Below, piece by piece: positions 58,620 through 64,000 of a stretch of 64,000 nt of DNA. Source of the stretch: Scilla litardierei (lineage: Eukaryota > Streptophyta > Magnoliopsida > Asparagales > Asparagaceae); the NCBI GenBank assembly GCA_030789695.1, contig CM061134.1, positions 61,139,334-61,203,333 of the forward strand. The letters are read 5' to 3'. A program made the translations under genes and the position numbers. Every line of letters starts with the position of its first letter. Position 1 is the first letter of the stretch. The notes under the pieces were generated by a model. That model worked only from the letters and a program-made list of their open reading frames with translations, was not told where the DNA came from and did no database searches.

Positions 58620-60130
58620 ATATTGATGTACATACTGATACAGATCCAAACTGATTCATTAGCCTATGCTCTTACAAACTGAAACATGTGATTGTCGGTG
58701 TGATCTGCGTGCTTCCCCGTCAACTTCCGCGAGTTCACCGGGCGACCATCTTCGTTCCGTTTATTACCGTCGTTGCCGATTTTCTGCCATCATCGGCTGG
58801 CTATGAGTGTAGTCATAGCATGCGTCGGTGTAACCTGCAGTCGGGTATGTAGCCGTTTCAAAGACACCTAGAGAAACTCCGATTCACATGAGGCGTCGAA
58901 CAACACCAACAGATCAAAATACCAAACACCGCTGGTCTTTGAACAACTTACAAGCTCAGATGCAGAACTGCATGCGGCGATGTGTTCCAGTAAGAGAATA
59001 CTAAACCCTGCATGCGGCCCCAACCTCGTCGCATCTCTTCGTTACAACCTCCTCAAGATCTGCTAAGGCGCACGTAGGTGGAGGATCTTCGTTGTAGACA
59101 ATGAAGGCGGATCCTACGGAGAACACACTGGCATTTGATGCGTCCATCACCTGGTCAACATTCATCCGGACGGTTCGACCGGCAGCTAGATCCACCTTTT
59201 CGAGGAAGCCCCTTTAAGGAGGCTCGAACTGATCGGTGAAGTAAAAGCTTAATCCAGAGAAGATCTTCACCGCCTGTAAGAGACCAATATAAGAGACAAA
59301 TATGATATGTGCACAACTGGACATGGGCCTCCGCACACGCATACACAAGGAAAGGTGTTCATAAGATGGCTTCCTCCGATAATTATCCAAAGACTCAAAT
59401 AGTTCAAAACATTTTCCAATTCAAATAGTTCAAAGGCGCGACATGCCGTCATTGGCGTGTCATTACAGTCACTTCCCTGCTCGTTTTGTAATTTCTGTCG
59501 CTTTACTTGAGCATCATCACCATCATCTGTTCGGACGAGGAAATGGATGTGTGACTCTTCACATCATTTGATTTTCTGGAAATCTGAGACAACCATGCCT
59601 TTTGTCTTTCCGCACAGGTTCCAGGCTTCCAGCTTCTGCATTATGAGACAATTATGATCTGCTTTATCCACAGTCAGAATTGGCCAATTTGCCTGCGAGC
59701 CAAGAGATCGAAAAGAAAGGAGGGAGTGCTTGTGCCTCAGAGAGACGGTACCCATGCACCGCCAACCTAATTGACCCAGAGCAGCCAATCAGGGCGCAAA
59801 GGCCCGGGGGGCCATTCTTCTCTTCGCAGACCAGGGAGAGAAGCATATTAGGGAGGCGACTGCATCAGCCTGTAGTCCTCCGATTTCATACGTTTCTCCA
59901 GGGCATTCACGGCATTCACGATCCATTTATCCTACAGTAATGCTAGGGATCTCGGGAATGAACATCTTATTTACTCAACGCGTAATCCCACCGAGAAAAA
60001 CGAGTAATCCTAAGTATTTTAGGCTCAGCTGAAAAAGAGGCAATTTACTCTCCCCACACGACAAGGAAACTGAACCGTTTTGCGCCTTGAATTACTCTCC
60101 GTCAAAGACTCGAAAAATTATTTATTTTCT
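58620..60130. other. Mixed repeat pieces, no gene recognised
   Basis: It contains a repeat block shared with 52080, 55310, 56720 and 61940 (GATGTACATACTGATACAGA). A peptide-like repeat GVFETATYPTAGYTDAC (minus, 58890-58815) resembles minus-strand sequence at 52350-52280 and 55690-55620. A minus frame at 59001-59195 (VDQVMDASNASVFSVGSAFI) is not recognised. Confidence 0.45.
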
Positions 60131-60779
60131 AGCGCAACAAAAACAATCAAATTGTTTCTGTTGTGCGTGCGGGTTAATTGGTTCCACTATAAGCCCTTGT
60201 GTGTAATGTGGAGTCCTCAGATGTGAGACCGTGTGTGTACAGCGGTTGGATATTGATTAACACTATGACTTTTAACCACCTCGCACGACGCGCACGACGG
60301 CTAATTGATATCAGCCCTTTGTTGCGTTTATTAACGTCATGGATTGGTAACGGCTATTTATTACAAATGTATTTTACAAATAACGTGACCAAAGTTAATA
60401 ATTTTAGTACCGATGGAAATATCTCAATTATACCTACTACATGAGACCAATATTGGATATTTTTCGCCCAATATACCTACTACATGAGACCAATTATACC
60501 TACTACATGAGACCAACAAGAAATACTAAATACTTAAAAATTAAAAAAAATTAACATTGAAGAATAATATTATTTATAGTTTTCTTTCAAGCAGGAACAA
60601 TGTATTAGATTAACCCATTATAACGATAAATATTTTTCATTAGTAAAGCTTAAACAAAGAAAAAATAGGATTTGAAGATGGTGGGTTGGAGTTGCCCATC
60701 CTCAAAAATAGCATCTTTTAGAGATATTCCATTTTGAAAGGGGGTTTTTAGAGATTTGTGGTGGAGTTGCTATATGGAA

Positions 60780-61660
60780 TTGGAGCAATCAAAATGAAGC
60801 GTATAATAAGTCCTTGATCCTACAGTAATGCAATGGATCTCGGGAATCAACAATTATTTACTCAACGCGCAAACCGCGGAATACCAACGCGAAAATCGCG
60901 TAATCCCAATTATTTTAGCATCTGGATCAAAATAGGTTAATTACTCTCCGCGCATAACAATGAAACTCAACGATTTTTCGCCTGGATCAACATTGATGCT
61001 AATAGGAAAATTACTCCCGACAATACTACTCTCCACTAAGATTTTTTAATACATTTTATTCGACACGCACCCCGGGCTAAATAATACAGAAGAGAGAAAC
61101 TATTATAATTGATCACCGCGCAAAACGCATGGAAAACGGGAATTGCTCAATGCATGCAAAGCAGATGGGTCAATGAGGATGTGACTGCTGCAGTACCATA
61201 TTAACTGTGTGGCTACATCGAAGACCCCTTCAAGCTACAGAAGGGTGCTCGTGAATAAGAAAATACTGCTCCTGAATCTACAGCTGATTGATACCACACA
61301 TATGATTTTCCCAAGAATTTATGACCGGTGGCAAGTAAGGTGGAAAAATTTATAGCCGTTACATAAGGGCTCAACGTTCAGTACCAAAAAATTGCTCACA
61401 GCGCACAACAAGTAACGCCAGGTGTTCATTTTGAGCCGGTGTGCGCGTTCAGCAAAATTTGTAATGGTTAACATAATGGCGCAAAGCGCACAACATGCAG
61501 AATTATGCCCGTTGTGCGCGTGACGCAAAAGTTGCGTCGAAGACAAATTTGCTCAACGCCCCCACGGGAATAAATTTGCCCGTTTTGCGCTTTGAGCATA
61601 TTTGTGAGATGCTATAAGTTTACTCCCACTGCGCGCCACCGCAGTGAATCAATCAAATTC
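60780..61660. repeat. Dispersed repeat, copy 2
   Basis: The same sequence order as 57590-58520: GGAGCAATC, CTTGATCCTACAGTAATG, ATCAACAATTATTTACTCAA, the GACACGCACCCCGGG segment, and motif pairs. Identity looks above 90 percent by eye. Confidence 0.85.
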
Positions 61661-62167
61661 CAAATTTCATCATACTTAGTCTGAATTCCAACCAACCCTA
61701 CATCCAAACTTTTAGATTTAAGTCTTATTATACTTGTTCAATCTGAAAACATTGTAGATTAAACCGGATACTTATTCACTCTGACTCAGAAACTACATAC
61801 AAACTTTAAAAATAAATCTGATACCTTTTCAATCTGAAGGCATATTCAATAGAATTCACAAACTGCTTGCAAAATTATAGATTAAATCTCATACATATTC
61901 AAATTGATGACATTTTGAAAATTAACCAGCCATTCAAATATATTGATGTACATACAGACTGATACAGATCCAAACTGATTCATTAGCCTATGCTCTTACA
62001 AACTGATACATATGATTAAGCCTGGATGGCGGCCCTTGGTCACATAGGTTGGCGGTGCATGGCTACCGTCCCTCTGAGGCAACAGCAATCACTCCTTTTG
62101 TTTTCGATCTCTTGGTTCGAATCCAAATTGAATAAGAAAATGAAGAACAATCGAGTGGGAATATGGT

Positions 62168-62347
62168 GAAATTACTGTAACCATTGATCCAGACGTTCTA
62201 GAATGCTTCGTTGGATGCGAGCCCTTGCGCCCGCCTATGTTCCAGGTTCAAAAATCCATGTTTTTGAACCTGGAACATTGGCGGGCGCAACGGCTCGCAT
62301 CCAACGAAGCATTCTAGAACGTCTGGATCAATGGTTACAGTAATTTC
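62168..62347. repeat. Near-perfect 180-bp palindrome
   Basis: The left arm (GAAATTACTGTAACCATTGA...CCAGGTTCAAAA) is the reverse complement of the right arm (TTTTGAACCTGGAACATTGG...GTTACAGTAATTTC). Arms are about 85 bases with a centre of about 8 bases. A single-arm relative lies at 56955-57015 within the F-box fragment. It may be a foldback or an inverted duplication. Confidence 0.9.
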
Positions 62348-62791
62348 GATACTTCCTGGGCCCGAGGACGTTGTTCGTGCTTCAATCTTGAAGGGTATTC
62401 CGACGGAGCGGACAAAGTTCGATGATCTTAAGAAGGATGAGATGATCCTCGATCGCTAAAAGCAAAAAAATGAACTGTTAAAAGCTTGGGGGAGGCGTCC
62501 ATAACAATCTATAACCATCTAGTTACCTCGGTCGACCATCGTCGTTACGTTTATTATCGTCGTTGCCGACTGTCGGCAACAGTGAAACATGATAGGAGTG
62601 TCGTCATTGCACGCGTCGTTGTAACTGGCTGTCAAGTATGTATCATACTTGACACAATGTGCTGGTTATGTCCCCCTGACCAGTACTTCTTGGGCGGTTG
62701 ACCTGGGTGCCCAGTTTCGGGGACGGTCATATGGAAACCCTTTTTCGGGAATCCCTGATTATAAATGGACGAACAGCTGAATGAATGCTAT

Positions 62792-62838
62792 CGTGCATGC
62801 TTGATAGCAATATCTGATATCTATATCAAGCATGCACG
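62792..62838. repeat. 15-bp inverted repeat
   Basis: CGTGCATGCTTGATA is followed about 17 bases later by TATCAAGCATGCACG. The arms flank ATATCTGATATCTA. A GAACAGCTGAA word flanks both sides as well. Confidence 0.7.
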
Positions 62839-62950
62839 AACAGCTGAAGGACTTACTGTTTCAATAGGAAGGTTGTGGGGGCAAATAAAGAAGAAGATGA
62901 TGGAAGAAAGTAGATGAACTTGTGAGAAGATGAGTGCTCCTTGTCCGCCA

Positions 62951-63128
62951 ATTTTATAGGGGAATTGGAGCAATCAAAATGAAGCGTATAATAAGTCCTT
63001 GATCCTACAGTAATGCAATGGATCTCGGGAATCAACAATTATTTACTCAACGCGCAAACCGCGGAATACCAACGCGAAAATCGCGTAATCCCAATTATTT
63101 TAGCATCTGGATCAAAATTGGTTAATTA
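62951..63128. repeat. Dispersed repeat, copy 3, cut by an LTR element
   Basis: Matches the start of 57590 and 60780 copies up to GGTTAATTACT, where the others continue TCCGCGCATAACAA. Here the next bases are GTAACGACTGC, the start of an LTR. Confidence 0.85.
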
Positions 63129-63129
63129 C

Positions 63130-64000
63130 TGTAACGACTGCTTTTCTTGTATCTGACTATAATATAATATAATATGTGTTTTGGTGGATTTTCTCCTCTT
63201 GTGTGGTTTTCGTCTCCGTAGATTTCATTTTCGAATCGATTCGTCGTATTTTCTCGCTTCTTCCTTAGGATCGTTGATTTCGAAGTGTGTCACTCGTGAC
63301 GGACTTCATAACAGTCGTATCTAACTGTTAGATCAAGCCTAGGAGTCATAGGAATCGATCCCGGGGCCCCGCGCTCCGTATCGGTACTTTCTGTGCTCAT
63401 TAGCCGGTGTAAGAAGGGCCACCGACCGACTAGATGACGATCCAGTCGGCCGGCCATCCTTCTTGGACCGACTAGTTAGCTTTCTAAATTTCTCAGGAGT
63501 TACTGTTTATCGTTAGTCGGTCTAAGAACGTTGGTTGACCGACTAGGTTGCAAACTAGTCGGTCGGCGATGCTTCTTGAACCGACTAACACATCATCTTA
63601 ATTATAGTTGAGTTACTGTTTACTCTTAGTCGGTCTAAGAACGTTCATCCGACCAACTAGTTTCTAAACTAGTCGGTCAGTATTTGTTCATGGACCGACT
63701 AACTCTAAATCATATTTTCGTTCAGGAGTTACTGTTTACACTTAGTCGGTCTGCGTTGGTCGACCGACCCCGACTAGTTGCCAAACTAGTCGGTCAGTTG
63801 TTGTTCTTTGACCGACTAGTCTGTGTTAAAACCCTAATTTCTGGGCAGCCGCCCAGCTCAACCTATAAATACCCAACCCAAACGTTTCTTCTTCCTCCAA
63901 CACGACCTAAAGCCCTAGTTTCTCCCCCATTGAGCCCCCATCTTCCTCCAAGCTTCAATCCTTCACTCCAAGCCCTAAATCCATCATCCAATCCATCCAT
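63130..64000 (+). mobile_element. 5' LTR of a retrotransposon (runs off the right edge)
   Basis: It begins TGTAACGACTGC exactly where the host repeat is interrupted. It contains four tandem units of about 115 bases with AGTCGGTC and GACCGACTAG inverted words (copies at about 63410, 63496, 63610, 63726). A TATA box (CCTATAAATACCC, near 63862) is followed by a C/T-rich leader (TTCTTCTTCCTCCAACACG). The end of the LTR, primer-binding site and coding region lie outside. Confidence 0.75.
63862..63874 (+). promoter_or_regulatory. TATA box of the LTR
   Basis: CCTATAAATACCC lies downstream of the AGTCGGTC repeats and upstream of a pyrimidine-rich leader, the usual U3/R layout. Confidence 0.6.

Larger units (their letters stand above)
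38800..63128. repeat. Field of TTGCTCA-NN-GCGCACAAC motifs
   Basis: Dozens of copies of TTGCTCAnnGCGCACAAC(GGGC) or its complement GTTGTGCGCnnTGAGCAA are scattered here, and none was seen in the Helitron half. Examples on the plus strand: 38862, 40814, 50292, 50711, 53498. On the minus strand: 40772, 47279, 50251, 50584, 51725, 58177. Convergent pairs with a 15-25 base AT-rich spacer occur at 40772-40835, 51725-51787, 56522-56582 and 58177-58236. At 51500-51640 a shorter GCGCACAACGGGC unit is repeated five times. They look like subterminal or binding sites of one transposon family. Their count is from reading, not a search. Confidence 0.85.

Overview
The window is nuclear DNA from a flowering plant. 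Introns with GT/AG borders, plant-type gene fragments (DDB1, AP2/AINTEGUMENTA, bHLH, F-box/FBD, receptor kinase) and plant transposon families all say so; I cannot name the species. I see no intact housekeeping gene. Almost everything is mobile DNA, much of it broken by stops or frameshifts, and there is one assembly gap (500 N, 34964-34963+500).

Region 1 (1-32482) is Helitron DNA. Helitron H1 (581-21117, minus strand) has canonical ends: 5' TC after A, and 3' CTAG before T with an 18-bp hairpin palindrome 7 nt inside the end. It carries a decayed Rep/helicase (HUH Rep, then PIF1-type helicase), a tandemly amplified 5' exon, and captured pieces of a receptor kinase, DDB1 and an MIF-like (MDL) gene. 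A near-identical 5' end of another copy (1-432) abuts it across a 148-bp microsatellite. Helitron H2 (21607-32482, plus strand) lies head to head with H1 across a second microsatellite holding a foldback element. H2 has no Rep/helicase that I can see, but holds pieces of bHLH, CCCH, AP2 (exon duplicated), METTL18-like and LINE sequences.

Region 2 (32483-38000) holds the 3' part of an L1-type LINE (minus strand), the gap, about ten copies of a 187-bp tandem repeat, and LTR-like sequence.

Region 3 (38.8-63.1 kb) is the most unusual part. It holds three related genes with an N-terminal FAR1-type zinc finger and a C-terminal OTU cysteine-protease domain. The one on the minus strand (about 41.0-43.9 kb) also has a MULE transposase core, which is broken. 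Two tandem plus-strand genes (45146-46744, 47852-50077) are open, lack the transposase, and keep the OTU Asp/Cys/His. They sit between inverted arrays of a 34-bp repeat, in a field of dozens of copies of a related motif, TTGCTCA-NN-GCGCACAAC, often in convergent pairs. I infer a MULE-derived system in which DNA-binding OTU proteins act on these sites, by analogy with the VANC anti-silencing proteins of Arabidopsis VANDAL elements. That is a hypothesis only. The same field contains dispersed 0.9-1.2 kb repeats, a repeated TATA/5'-leader module and F-box/FBD fragments.

Region 4 (63130-64000) is the start of an LTR retrotransposon (TGTAACG...) with AGTCGGTC palindromic tandem repeats and a TATA box; it interrupts a copy of the region-3 repeat.
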